Shown one piece after another: positions 1 to 10,799 of a DNA stretch of 64,000 nucleotides (the stretch's first letter is position 1; each line of letters opens with the position of its first letter). Origin of the DNA: Geosiphon pyriformis (lineage: Eukaryota > Glomeromycota > Glomeromycetes > Archaeosporales > Geosiphonaceae); NCBI GenBank assembly GCA_016748015.1, contig JAAOMT010000647.1:190880-254879 (forward strand), written 5' to 3'. The position numbers and the translations under genes are program-made. The notes below the pieces were generated by a model. That model did not search any database and was not told where the DNA came from. It saw only the letters and a list, made by a program, of their open reading frames with translations.

Positions 1-266
1 TTTTATAAGCATTACCAAAATTTGGTACCAACAAGAAAAAAACAGAAACAATGCTTAGAAGAAATAAATACCAGATTATGTAACCACTGTTTGATTTTAT
101 GTGACTTCCAATATTGTAATGAGTGTGACCTCATTTACAATCTACCATCATATATAATCTACACAATTCTGGAGAAAAAGAAACCAATCAGCAGCTGTGC
201 ATTGGAATCAAAATCAATGTTTAATCCCAATTTAGACTTTGACAACAATGATGATGAAAACAATGG
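1..266 (+). pseudogene. pol: G2 pol fragment: Cys-motif and acidic/Asn linker before dUTPase
   Basis: Reading in frame from base 1, the segment carries the five-cysteine motif C-x2-C-x3-C-x4-C-x2-C (LCNHCLILCDFQYCNEC) found just upstream of dUTPase in every family-G copy here, then a Ser/Asn/Asp-rich linker. It is cut at 267 by the G3 LTR and continues at 31936. The motif may bind zinc; that is inference from cysteine spacing. No function is known to me. The start is outside the window. Confidence 0.75.
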
Positions 267-1139
267 TGTTACTCATAAAAAGAGAACGGATATAGGAAAA
301 TAGTAGATCAATAAGAGAATAATAGGTAACATGTGAGCACATTGCTCAGCAATATCAGAAATTACGGCACATTGCTCAGCAATGTGAAGCAATATCAGAA
401 ATCACAACACATTGCTCAGTGATGTGGAGTGATGTTAGAAAATTAGGGCACATTGCTTAGCAATATGAGCATTGCTTAAAGAAATCATAACACATTGCTC
501 AGGAATGTAAGCAATCTCATAGAACATTAATTATGTATATATAGTGATAGTGTTAGAAGTAGAAAGAACAAAATTTTTTAGTTAGAGACCTTCCAGTTTA
601 AATTTGATCTAAACAATCTTCTACATTACAATATCAATAAAATAAATATTCACTATCTCAATTCACTCTCTATTATCAACACTCCATGTTGAAAAAAGTT
701 GATACTTAAACACACTAGAACAATAGCTCTTGATTATAGCTATTAACAGAATACTAATTTGTAAATGCCTTGGCTTATTATCTTTTCTTATTTTCTTTTA
801 TTTTTTTTTTGATTATTTTGTTGTGTTTACTAATTGATTAAAAAGATTAAGCACTGAATTACTGACATTAAGGATTGCCTGATAAAAGACCCTTGCAAGT
901 GGGCAGAACACATAAAAGACTTATGGATTACTTACCAGAGAATTGCTGGCCATCACGCCAAGAAAAAAATTGACAGAATTGTGATTCTGAAAAGCTATGA
1001 AAAAACAACTAGTGAATCTCTGCCATTATACAAAGAACTCAACAAAAACCTTCAGATACTACAAACATCTATATATTATTTGAGCACCAAGTTATGGATT
1101 TGTTATTTGATTTGAGACCCCAAATAATTACTTGTAACA
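267..1139 (+). repeat. G3 5' LTR (873 bp)
   Basis: Begins TGTTAC and ends GTAACA, followed by a two-base spacer and a primer site. U3 holds an array of short palindromes at 334-519; the clearest, CACATTGC-TCA-GCAATGTG, is at 368-386. A TATA-like TATATATAG is at 536-544 and AATAAA-type polyadenylation signals are near 634-650. A 7-bp stem, AATAGCT (722-728) with AGCTATT (738-744), recurs at the same place in the other family-G LTRs. Confidence 0.92.
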
Positions 1140-1141
1140 TT

Positions 1142-1158
1142 TGGTACTTCCTGTGAGG
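1142..1158 (+). promoter_or_regulatory. G3 primer binding site
   Basis: TGGTACTTCCTGTGAGG lies two bases after the LTR. It differs by one transition from the G5 consensus TGGTGCTTCCTGTGAGG, whose complement ends GCACCA like a mature tRNA 3' end. I cannot name the tRNA. Confidence 0.75.
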
Positions 1159-1188
1159 TATAATCTTACAGAAAACCAGCACTAACAA

Positions 1189-2055
1189 CACCCATCCAAA
1201 CAGTGGCAGAATCTGAAGAAACAGAGACAAATCATTTAGGATTTGTGAAATTCTTATTCCAACACTACTGTCAACATTTAGAATTAATCAACAATCACTT
1301 ATCAGCAGAATTAGTTTCAAGTTTTATGTTTACAAGAGAATCTTATATTTGCTAGAAGTACCAGTAGAAACTGACTCAGCCAGAAGAAACTTCTACAACA
1401 AATAAATTCAAAATACCAGCTTACCAACAAATTATAATTTCACAGCAATCCTTACTGAAATCAATAAAGAAATTGAAAGTTACACTCAACAAAAATATCT
1501 AATCACCTACGCAAACAAAGGCAAAGGAAAATTAGCAGTAATATCCCAAAGGATACAACCACCCACTTGGAAGAAAACCAGAGTTAAATTACCAACAAAC
1601 TTATCATACCACTATATACCTGGAAGTACTATCAACATCTCATCAATAGATGCATCCACATCAAACACGATATTAACATTTGGGCAACTCCTATTTCAAA
1701 GTAAACAAAAGAAAGCAGAATTACTAGGAATCTACAGCAATTATTTTGAAGGATTTAAATTGTGATCACCAATACCATCAGAATTCTGATCACCACCATC
1801 TCAACCAGATTTCGGAAATGTGAGTCTCTGAAAGATAACAGAATTAAAAGAAAAAAAAGAAGCTAAAAATTAAGAATTTACTTACCAGAACCCAATTCTA
1901 AAAAATCCAAACATCAAAACCCCAAACCTTCAAACTCAGCAAAATCTAAATTTAAAAAATCTGGAAATTGGAACTCCGAATATTCAAACACTGCCAAATC
2001 AGAACAATCAAAACCCCAAAACAATTAATCAGCAAAACTCACCTTCAGTAGTTAT
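1189..2055 (+). pseudogene. gag: G3 gag, N-terminal part
   Basis: Matches the start of gag in G5 and G7: the block ESE..TNHLGF.KFLFQHYCQHL, then the Asn-rich and Glu-rich spacer leading to a Pro/Gln stretch. Several frameshifts and stops break it. No in-frame ATG precedes the conserved region; a GTG occurs where G1 has ATG. It is cut at 2056 by the S1 LTR and resumes at 3304 with INQPPI. Gag forms the particle that packages element RNA. Confidence 0.7.
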
Positions 2056-3303
2056 TGTTACAAGTGATTATTTGGGGTCTTAAATCAAATAACAAACTTG
2101 TAACTTGGTGCTTAATTGATATATTGATGTTGGTAATATCTGAAAGTTGTTGGTATCTGAAGGTTTTGGGTTGAGTTCTTTGTATAATAGACAGAGATTC
2201 AATAGTTGTCTTTCTAGTAGTCTCCCAGAATTGCAATTCCATTGAATTTTTTTCTAAGCATAGTGGCTAATAATCTGGCAGAAATGCTCTTCTGGTAAGC
2301 TATCTGTTAATATATATATGTTATTACCCTTATTTATGGGTCTTTTACCAGACTATCCTTGACATCAATATCTCAGTGCTTAATTTTTTTAATCAATTAG
2401 TAAACAACAAAAAAAAATAAAATAAAGAAAAATAAAAGAAAATAAAAAAATAAAAAAAATAAAATAAGAAATAAGTGTCTTGTCAATAGCCATAATCAAG
2501 AGCTATTGTGCCAGCAGGTTAAGTAGTAGATAATTTCATTAATATGAAAGTGATTTCACTTCAAGTTATAATATTCTATCTTTTGAAGAAAGGGTATTTA
2601 ATAATTATGACTTATAAATCTAATTGACTCTGAGAGTCTTACTAACTCTCAGTCTTCTTAACTTTGAGCTTAATTGATTAATTTTCTAGCTTTTGATACT
2701 ATTGCTATATATACATAATTGATGTTCTACAAAATTGCTCATATTCTTGAGCAATGTGCTATGATTTCTTGAGCAATATGCCATGATTTCTGTTATTGCT
2801 TTTCATTGTTAAGCAATGTGTTTATGTGCTAAATACTATTCACTTATTGGTCTACTATTTTTCCTATATTTGTTTTCTTTTTATGAGTAACATTTGAAGG
2901 AAGGGTATTTAATAATTATAACCTGTGAGTCTAATTGACTCTAAGAGTCTTACTGACTCTCAGTCTTCTTAACTTTGAGCCTAATTGACTAATTTTCTAG
3001 TTTTTGATACTACTGTTATATATATATTATTGATGTTCTATAAGATTGCTCATATTCTTAAGCAATGTGCTATGATTTCTTTAGCAATGTTCACATTGTT
3101 GAGCAATGTGCTCTAATTTTCTAATATTGCTCCACATTGCTGAGCAATGTGCCATGCTTTCTGTCATTGCTCCACATTGCTAAGCAATATGTCATGATTT
3201 CTGTTATTGCTTTACATTGCTGAGCAATGTGTTTATATACTAAATACTATTCACTTATTGGTCTACTATTTTCCCTATATCTGTTTTTTTTTTATGAGTA
3301 ACA
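2056..3303 (-). mobile_element. S1: lone minus-strand LTR with duplicated U3 part, inserted in G3 gag
   Basis: 2056-2892 is a complete LTR read on the minus strand (TGTTAC to GTAACA). Instead of host sequence, a second copy of the U3 portion follows (2893-3303, matching roughly 2582-2892) with more GCAATG hairpins, again ending GTAACA. No primer site, polypurine tract or coding sequence lies between. G3 gag resumes at 3304. Only one base is shared at the ends, so no normal 4-bp target duplication is seen. Confidence 0.8.
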
Positions 3304-4240
3304 TTGTCATCAATCAACCACCAATTAAACCAATTATTGAACTAATCCAACAGCAGTCACTTCAACCACCCCAACAACCACAACAGCTGCTTCAACAGCC
3401 GCAACAACAATTACAACCACAACACCAACAACAACAACTAAACTTGGATCCAATGGTCTATGCTTCAATAGTGAAATTAGAAAAGTTTACCAGCAAAAAA
3501 AATGATGTCCAAATATGGCTCAATGATGTTAAAAAGACCATCATGGCCAATGGATGGAACAACACAAAAGCTCTCTAAGCCATCTCTTACTTTCTCCAGA
3601 ATACCACCAATTCATGATATCAAAGCTTGGTTAATAGGCCCCAAGATTTTGATGGCTTCAAGTGAACATTTCTGCAATATTTTGTAATAATAACAGTATT
3701 AATTGCCTGGCCAACACCTTTACCACAATCAAACAAGGAGAAACTGAAACAGTTACCACTTATTTGGGATGTTTCCACAGGAATTTGTGCCAAATTTAAG
3801 CAATCCAAGCCGACTATTTTACAGCATCACAGATTCTAAACCAATTTATTAGAGGCCTGTATAATAGTATCCTCCAATGCATATGTCTAATGCATCTAGC
3901 AGATCTTCAAGCTGCAGTTACAAACACCAGAGATTTTAAAGCAGCTGAACTTGAAGCTAACCATGCCCAAGCTGTAAATCTAGTGATAAATGGATTATTT
4001 GAATTGGATTCCAAATTGAAACAATTCAGTAATTCAATTAACCAGAAACTTAAAGAATACTTAGTTGACAATTGTGTAATTTATCAGCCACCCCAACAAT
4101 GTAACCATTTAAAAAACACAAATCATTTCCAAAATCAGTCGCATTTATTATCATTACTCAATCAGTTGTGACAGCCTGAGATGTATGTCTGTTACAACTG
4201 TGGTAAACAAGACCATATTTGAGCCAACTGTCATTTATAT
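3304..4240 (+). pseudogene. gag: G3 gag, C-terminal part with CCHC knuckle
   Basis: Begins with a Pro/Gln-rich stretch (about 3330-3440), then the retrotransposon-gag core (LDPMVYA..KLEKF, IWLNDV, NGWNN), in several frames because of indels near 3580 and 3680. The run from 3890 gives the C-terminal helical part (DLQAAVTNTRDFKAAELEANHAQ, a conserved block in all copies). A CCHC zinc knuckle, CYNCGKQDHI-stop-ANC, lies near 4190-4235 with the spacing C-x2-C-x4-H-x4-C interrupted by a stop. It would bind nucleic acid in the particle. Confidence 0.75.
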
Positions 4241-4486
4241 AATAACTCACAATCGGAAAATTAATATTAAAACCCCAATCGCAGATTTCCAGCTTCGAGT
4301 TATCAACCCAATCTGGCACCATATCAACTGACTTACCTGCCCATAATGCAACAGTTAATATATCAACCACCCATATATCAATCTCCAATTTATCAACTGC
4401 AGCCACCAGTAATATATTATCTACTGCAGCCACAAATAATTTATTAGACACCCGCAGTTTAAACACCACCATCAAACTCAGTTCAA

Positions 4487-5200
4487 ATGACATTAAGAAA
4501 CCCTAGATCAAGAGTCACTCAAAACTGGAGATTGGTAATGGTTGTTTACCAACCAATTCCCAGTTCATCTAACCAGCCATTAGGATCACGACAGCAGAAT
4601 TCAAGAACCAGGTATACTCAAAACCTGAGTTCCCAACACTACTTAAGTCTCCTGGTTACTCCAGAAGACACCACACCCAATAACTCAGAGGCCAACCAAA
4701 AACAATCAACCACAAGCAACATACCTCCCGCCACCATCATGAAAGATGAGTCACTCACAGCTATATTTCCCTTTGAAATAGAAAAACCAACAGAAACTCC
4801 TTTGTTTAGTAAAGCCACACTTGAGGAAAAACTCATCACGACAATGTACACTGATGCCAAAATTAATGGCCATTCCATCAAACTGATCCTAGATAGTGGA
4901 TCAGCTGGCAGTATTATCACAAAACAACTTATGGACCAATTAGGTTGCCGAGTTGATCAAGCTGCCAGTACAAGGATAATTACCACTGATGGAGCCACCA
5001 AAACCCCAATTGGTGAAATAAATGCCCTACCCATTGAAGTCAATGGCATCATCATATTAATTAAAGTACTAGTCATGAAGGCCACTTAATACCAAGCATT
5101 TGTTGGCAATGATTGGCTGTCCAAAATTAATGCAACCCTTGACTGAACTACCCAAGAACTTCAACTTAGCCAAAATGGATAACACACACAAGTACTGGCC
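4487..5200 (+). pseudogene. pol: G3 aspartic protease region of pol
   Basis: An open run of 200 codons ending at a stop in 5087-5089, with conserved sequence continuing. The retropepsin active-site motif is LILDSGSAGS, with Asp at about residue 136 of the run. IITKQLMDQLG and a glycine-containing flap region follow. Past the stop comes ALVGNDWL-type sequence (here with a changed residue) and the CGHFK-like block. The catalytic DSG is intact here, unlike in G4, G5, H1 and G1. A Gln/Pro/Tyr-rich linker precedes it. Confidence 0.85.
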
Positions 5201-6470
5201 ATGTGTAGTTACTTCAAACCCATCACCATGCTATTAGCACCACTTATCAAATTCGAGAAAGAAGAAGAGAAACCTACCTGGAAAGTGTACCAGGTTTGCT
5301 GGGCTGATGCTGACCACAACAAGCTGCAGTTAATACCATCATGGGATAACAATAGAAAAGGGAAACAAAAGGAAAAACTTACCTGGAATGCCAACTATGT
5401 ATGGAGAACTGACAATAACTTAGAAGAATTAGCAACTTGGAAGTGGAAAAAAATTGACAAAAGAAAAGAAAAAAAGAAGAAAAAAGAACCAAAATCCTCT
5501 GGTGCCACTAATTATAATTTCTATACTACATTCCAACAATCCACTTATCACTGCCCAAAACTAATGTGCATTAATTGCAGCAAGAAATTGTTGTTAATGG
5601 GTGCTTGCTGTGGCAACGATGAGAAGTACACTTCGGCAACCAAATTTTACTGTTACCCATGTGTTATTGAACACTTTGAGAGACCAAAATGAATTGGAAA
5701 ATGGGACAATGAACCCTGCTTGGCCTGCAAAAAGACTCTCCTCAATAAAAAAATGTGGAACAACATCCCTGAAAGAAGAAGAATGTGCGATGAATTATGT
5801 TAGTACATGATTCTCATAAATGACTGAGTGAGAAAAGAAACACTCATAAATGTCATCTGGAGACAAGCAGTTAAATGTTTGAATGAATGTCCACATGACG
5901 ATGATGAAATCTGGCAAATAGCACTCACCAAAATTGAAGAAGCATTACCAGAAGAAATAAAAACAATTAAAAACAACTCATCTGAACCCATAGAACTCAA
6001 CTGAAACACAGAACCAGTCATAAATTTACTGGACTCAAAACAATTTCACAAACATTACCAGGAACTGACATCCACTAGAGAGGAGCAAAAGCAATAGTTA
6101 AAAGAAATCAACACTCGACTATGTGACTATTGTTTAATTCCATGTGACTTTTAGTATTGTAATGAGTGTGACCTTATTTACAATCCACCACCACACATGA
6201 TCTACACAATCCCAAAAAAAAATGAACCAATGAGCAGCTGTACATCTGAATCAGAATTGACTTTCAATTCCGATTTAAACTCCAATAATGACAATGACAA
6301 AAATAACAGTTCTAGCTCTATTCAAATTGGCAATAAAAATATCAACGATCTGAACTCCAATTCAAACTCTGAAATATCTATTGCCCTTCCTGACCTTTCC
6401 AAAGAGCAGGAACTCAAATGGTATAATGACAATGATAAAAGGTATCATGCCAGAACAGACACATAATATT
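5201..6470 (+). pseudogene. pol: G3 Cys-rich module and acidic linker
   Basis: Between protease and dUTPase. 5201-5692 encodes a Trp/Lys-rich stretch and then C-x2-C-x2-KLLLMGACC and YCYPC, the first cysteine pairs of a module found in all copies. Further on (5700-6060, with frameshifts) are the CLAC.KTLLDE..W and helical blocks, and at about 6100-6180 the five-cysteine motif, with one Cys or Tyr replaced by a stop. A Ser/Asn/Asp-rich linker fills 6230-6380. The function is unknown; the cysteine spacing suggests zinc ribbons. Confidence 0.7.
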
Positions 6471-7232
6471 AATGCAAGGTTTGATCTAAGATATCCAAGA
6501 AAAAAAGCCATAAAATTGGAACCACATTTGCATACATGTATTAATCTCAAAATAGCACTGGAAATTCCAGCAACAACAATGGTTCAATTAGCATTTAGAA
6601 GTAGCTTAGCAAAAAAAGGAATTAACATCAAAAGAAGAATAATTGATGCAGAATATGTGAGAAATATTATTGCTATGCTACAAAACAATTCAGAAAAAGC
6701 CTATATTATAGAACCAAATGAAAAAATAACACAGACAATATTCTTACCTCTGATGAAAATAGCCCAGTTAGTTTTAGTGAAAAAAAAAGAAAAATTAGGG
6801 ATCACAGCTAAAAAAATACAGAAATTTAGATCAACAGGTAGAATAGATATACTAGTCAATATGACAAAAGAAAAAATTGTTGATAAAAGAAAAATTATCT
6901 CAAACCATCAACCAATTTCCATTCCATCATATGACCAGTATATGTTAGCTATAAAAAGAGAAATAAAAGATTGAGCTCAATTGTTTGAAACAAAAGCCAC
7001 TATTTGTGAATTAGGAGAGATTGGACTCACTAATCTCTACATATCAGCCAAAAGCCCCAAAAACATCAAAATTCCCATCTACAACACAACTGGAAAGGTT
7101 ATCAAAATACCAAAGAGAACTATTATTGGATATTTAACTATTAAAGTTGAAGATCAACCACCAAACCACATTCCAGATTTTCTACAACTGTGTGGATACG
7201 TGGATATTACATTACAAACAATCTACAGATAA
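6440..7232 (+). pseudogene. pol: G3 dUTPase and following beta-type region
   Basis: The dUTPase motifs appear in order within an open run: FDLRYP (motif 1), FRSSLAKKG (2, first Ser changed), GIIDAEY-like RRIIDAEYVRNI (3), KITQTIFLPL (4) and a decayed KKIQKFRSTG (5, normally GFGSTG). dUTPases hydrolyse dUTP to dUMP and so limit uracil in newly made cDNA. A conserved segment (IGLTNLYI, IYNTTGKVI, GYLTIK, IPDFLQLCGYVD) follows at 6981-7232 and leads into RT. Glycine-to-charged changes in motif 5 suggest it is inactive. Confidence 0.85.
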
Positions 7233-7819
7233 GAAGAATGTTATCTGCTCCAGCCAGAACAATTAGAACAAATGAATTTGGGAAACTTAGACCCACTTCA
7301 ACAAATGCAACTTAAGATGTTACTCAATAATTTCAATGACATCTTTGCAAGTGAAAATGAATTTGGCAGAACTGGCATAATTCAGCATCAAATCAAGACT
7401 GGAGATACAATGCAATAAAACAAAGAGCATACAGAATACCACCAGCCAGCCATGAAATTATTTGTCAAGAGATCAATCAAATGCTTGACAATAGGCTAAT
7501 TCAGCCATCAATGAGCCCATAATCATTACCAATGATACTGGTCTATAAGAAAAATGGGAAAATCCATTTTTGTGTAGATTACCGAAAACTGAATAGAGTA
7601 ACAAAAAGAAACAGCTACCCAACTCCAAAAATTCAAGAGCTGTTCAACGCTTTCAGTGGAAAGAAATAGTTTTCAATATTGGATCTAAACAGTGGCTACT
7701 AGCAAGTAGCCATAAAGCCAAAAGATAAAGAGAAAATGGCTTTCACAACACAAAAAGAGAATTTCGAATTCAAAGTAATGCCATTTGGCTTAATGAATGC
7801 TCCAGCAATATTTCAAAGG
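7233..7819 (+). pseudogene. pol: G3 reverse transcriptase, N-terminal half
   Basis: Contains the family-G pre-RT block (LLQPEQLEQMN, FNDIFASENEFG), then palm/fingers motifs: PPASHEIICQEIN, LIQPSMSP, VYKKNGKIHFCVDYRKLN and the LDLNSGY motif with the first catalytic Asp. Stops replace Trp in SP-W and GY-W. A one-base loss near 7411 shifts the frame. It is cut at 7820 by the G4 LTR within MNAPAIFQ and resumes at 17912. Confidence 0.85.
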
Positions 7820-8657
7820 TGTTACAGATGATTATTTCTGCTGTTGAATTAAATAACAAACCTGTAACCTGGTGCTCAAAAGCTACTTCCATTGATGATG
7901 TTCTGTAAGTGTTGTATCTGAAGGTTTTGATGGAGTCTTTTGTATAATAAACAGAGATTCAATAATTGTTTTATCCATAGCTTCCCAGACTCACAAGTCT
8001 GTTAATTCTTTTCTTGGCTTAATGGTTGGCAATCCTTTAATAAGTAATCTGTATTTTCTGTATGTATTCTACTCATTTGCAGGGGTCTTTTACCAGCCAA
8101 TCCTTGACGTCAGTAATCAGTGCTTTTAATCAATTAGTTAGTACCCAATACAAAATCATAGAAAATAAAGAAAATAAAGAAATCTAAAGAAATAAGCCAA
8201 AGCAATTTGCAGATTAGTATCCCATCAATAGCCATAATTAAGAGCTATTGTTTCAGCATGGTTTTAAGTATTAATTACTATCAACATGAAGTGCTGATAG
8301 TGAGGAGTGGATTGAGATATGAAATAATTATTTATTTGAGGATTGTGTTTCTGGGCTAAGGATTCTGTCATATCGATTCTCTTTTTTCTGTTTTTAACAC
8401 TACTGCTATATATACATAATTGAGATTCCTTAATTCCTCAATTCTTCACAACAGGAATCCTGGAATTCCTGGAATTCTGCAATTTCTTTGAGAGGAATTC
8501 TGCAATTCTGGAATCCTGCAATTTTTTGTCGGGAAATCCTGAAATTCTTGGAATTCTGCAATTCCTGAGAGGAATCTTGGAATTCCACATTTACTATGCC
8601 TACTTCTGATTGGCTAATAATTATGCTAATATATTTCTTATATTTTTATGAGTAACA
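7820..8657 (-). repeat. G4 3' LTR (838 bp)
   Basis: Minus-strand LTR, TGTTAC at the left end and GTAACA at the right end in plus reading. U3 (about 8430-8600) carries the GGAATTCC/CAGGATTCC short-repeat array typical of this subfamily, next to TATA-like sequence near 8410. The polypurine tract adjoins its right edge. Confidence 0.92.
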
Positions 8658-8673
8658 TTATTCCCTCCTTTTA
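8658..8673 (-). promoter_or_regulatory. G4 polypurine tract
   Basis: On the minus strand this reads TAAAAGGAGGGAATAA directly before the 3' LTR. It is the expected plus-strand DNA primer and is nearly identical in G7 and G6. Confidence 0.8.
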
Positions 8674-9329
8674 ATATTGAGCTTTGTTGAAATCCAACTC
8701 ATTTAACTCTCTCTCTTAAAGTATTTTTTGGATTTCGTTTTCAAGAATTACTTGTGTTATTTGGGTCTGTAATTTTTCAAATTGAGCATTGATGATTTTT
8801 TCCAATTAATTACTGGTAACCATATCCATTGCTTTGTTGAGCAATATTTCTGGTCTATCCTGAAATGCTGTGTGTATTTGGTATATGGCTCGGGCCTGTG
8901 TGGATAAGTTGTTCTTTCCCACAAAATGTTCTAATTGTTGTAGTATTCTTTTGTCAAATAATCGCTTTGTCTTATCCATATATAGATTTTGGATATTTAT
9001 GTGTTGTCTCAAGTAAAAATAACAATAGTTTTGTGGAAATTGTTGTATCCATTAATTCCAAGTTTCTTTAGTCAACTCTTGATATAGTGACTCTTTTGTC
9101 AACTCTTTTATTGCTAATTTTACTTTTGCCATGATTTTGTCCACAGTATTTTCAGTTTTCTTCTGTGTTCTGAGTTGCAATGTCTTTCTAGTATTTTAAT
9201 ATCGAATAGTTTGTTGATTGATTGTAATCTCCATTTTATGGTGTTGGATTAATTGAAAGAGTTGTTGTGCTAGTGAGTAAATGTTGTTTGTAATTTCTAT
9301 TTTTCTGATATTTCTTGTCATGTCTACCA
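8671..9329 (-). pseudogene. G4 ORF3 (3' accessory ORF, unknown function)
   Basis: Lies between the integrase stop (9354-9356) and the polypurine tract. From a candidate ATG at 9327-9329 the intact form would be about 219 residues. The copy has lost one A near 9298 and has a stop in the run VTSN-stop-LEKI. Visible blocks are WI.QFP.NYCYFYL, QHINIQNLYMDKTKRLFD, QQLEHFVGKNNL and a C-terminal F..LQTQITQVIL. It has no signal peptide, membrane segment or cysteine motif. The stop codon overlaps the start of the polypurine tract. ORF3 recurs in all family-G copies and in H1. Confidence 0.75.
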
Positions 9330-9353
9330 TGTCTTTATATATTCTTTTGATGG

Positions 9354-10680
9354 ATCAATTTAACATGTTGTTGTCGATAATAACGATTGGTTCCAGATTT
9401 TGTGAAATCTTATCTGGTTAGACTAATATTCTCTGTACTCCTAATTGTGGAATATTACTGATAGATGGTAGTGTGATGTTGTGATATGATTTCAGTCAAT
9501 CTCTATGTGCTGCTTTGGTTAAAATTTTGTTATCCAATCTCAATTTGTAAGCTCCATTTTCTAGAATTTCTTCTATGTGAAATGGTCTATCCCATTTGAG
9601 ATCAAATTTTCCGCTCCATTGTTTTTCCGCTTTAGTACAATGTAGTAATATTTTGTCTCCAATCTTAAATTCAACTGGTTTGTCTGGTAGTTAACTATTA
9701 TGTCTTTCTTTCTGTTTTTTTTGTGACTTTTGAATATTATCAGCTGCTCTTCTTTATTTGTTTTCTAGTGTTTCCATTAAGTGATATGTTCTTCTCAGCA
9801 ATGTTTTTCAAAAATTTTCTTCTGTTATTGGTTCAGCTGGATATGTATTAATTTCTCTCTCTACTAGTAATGTTGTTGTTCTCCCATATACTAATTCAAA
9901 TGGTGTTGCTTGTGTAGTATCTTGTTTCATTATCTGATAAGCAAATAGTACTGATGGTATGAACAAATCTCAATTGTTTTGGTTTTCTTGGCTGAACTTA
10001 GCTATTGCTTCACACAATGTTTTGTTGAATCTTTCTACTAATCCATTGGTTTGTGGATGGTATGGTGATGATAATGGTCTCTTGATTCCAAATCTTTGGC
10101 TCAATTCTGTTAATGTTCTGTTCACAAAATGAGTTTCTTGGTCTGATAATAATTTTTTTGGACATCTATGTCAACAAATCAAATCCTGATGAACGAATTT
10201 GGCAATGGATTCTGCATCTGCTCTTTGAATTACTTTCACCTCTGGCCATTTAGTAAGATAGTCCATAGCTACTGCTATGTATCTGTTTCTTCTGCTGGTA
10301 ATTGTTAATGGTCCGACTAAATCAATTCCAATATAGTCGAATGGTTGTCCCACTTTGATTGGTCTTAATGGTTCACTGGGTCTTGTTCCTCCTTTTCGCT
10401 GACAAGCATCACAATTTTGAACATATTAAATGATGTTTGGGTACATTGATGGCCAATAATATCTCTTTCTGGTTCTTTCTATGATTGCTTCTTTGTGAAA
10501 ATGTCCTGCTGTTAGATTTGAGTGCATGTTGAATAATATTGTCTCTTTTTCTGGCTCTGTAATTACTCTGGTTGGTTGATCTGAATTCCTTCTATTTTTT
10601 TGATAAAGAATATTTTGGTGAGTGATAAAATATTTTGATTGTTGTTTGATACTCTTTCGTTCCATTTGAGATAAATTTTC
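9354..10680 (-). pseudogene. pol: G4 integrase
   Basis: Reading right to left: an HHCC zinc-binding region (AGHFHKEA, then CDACQRKGG with a stop near 10425), then the catalytic core IGIDLVGPL (first Asp), LLSDQ (second Asp) and LVERFNRTLCE (Glu), so the DDE triad is present. A chromatin/DNA-binding C-terminal part follows, with a KIGDKILLH block and a WDGPFHIEEIL block, ending at LN-stop (9354-9356). Stops replace Arg and Trp at several points, and one frameshift lies between 10170 and 9360. It would insert the cDNA. Confidence 0.85.
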
Positions 10681-10799
10681 CTTGAACTGTTAAGTGTTTA
10701 TATAATGTTTCAATTGTTGATATTTTTATATGTTCATCTTTTGTTGTATTTTTCCATTGGTATTGTTCTGGTTTTGTTATATTTTTGGGTTGAAATGTT

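Noticed and set aside
334-519. Regularly spaced short palindromic repeats, CRISPR-like at first sight
   Set aside because: Units are imperfect, spacers are not unique, and the array sits in U3 of LTRs that recur elsewhere in the window; the genome is eukaryotic.
722-744. AATAGCT/AGCTATT stem as a transcription terminator
   Set aside because: Bacterial-type termination does not apply to this genome; the stem is conserved among LTRs but its role is unknown.
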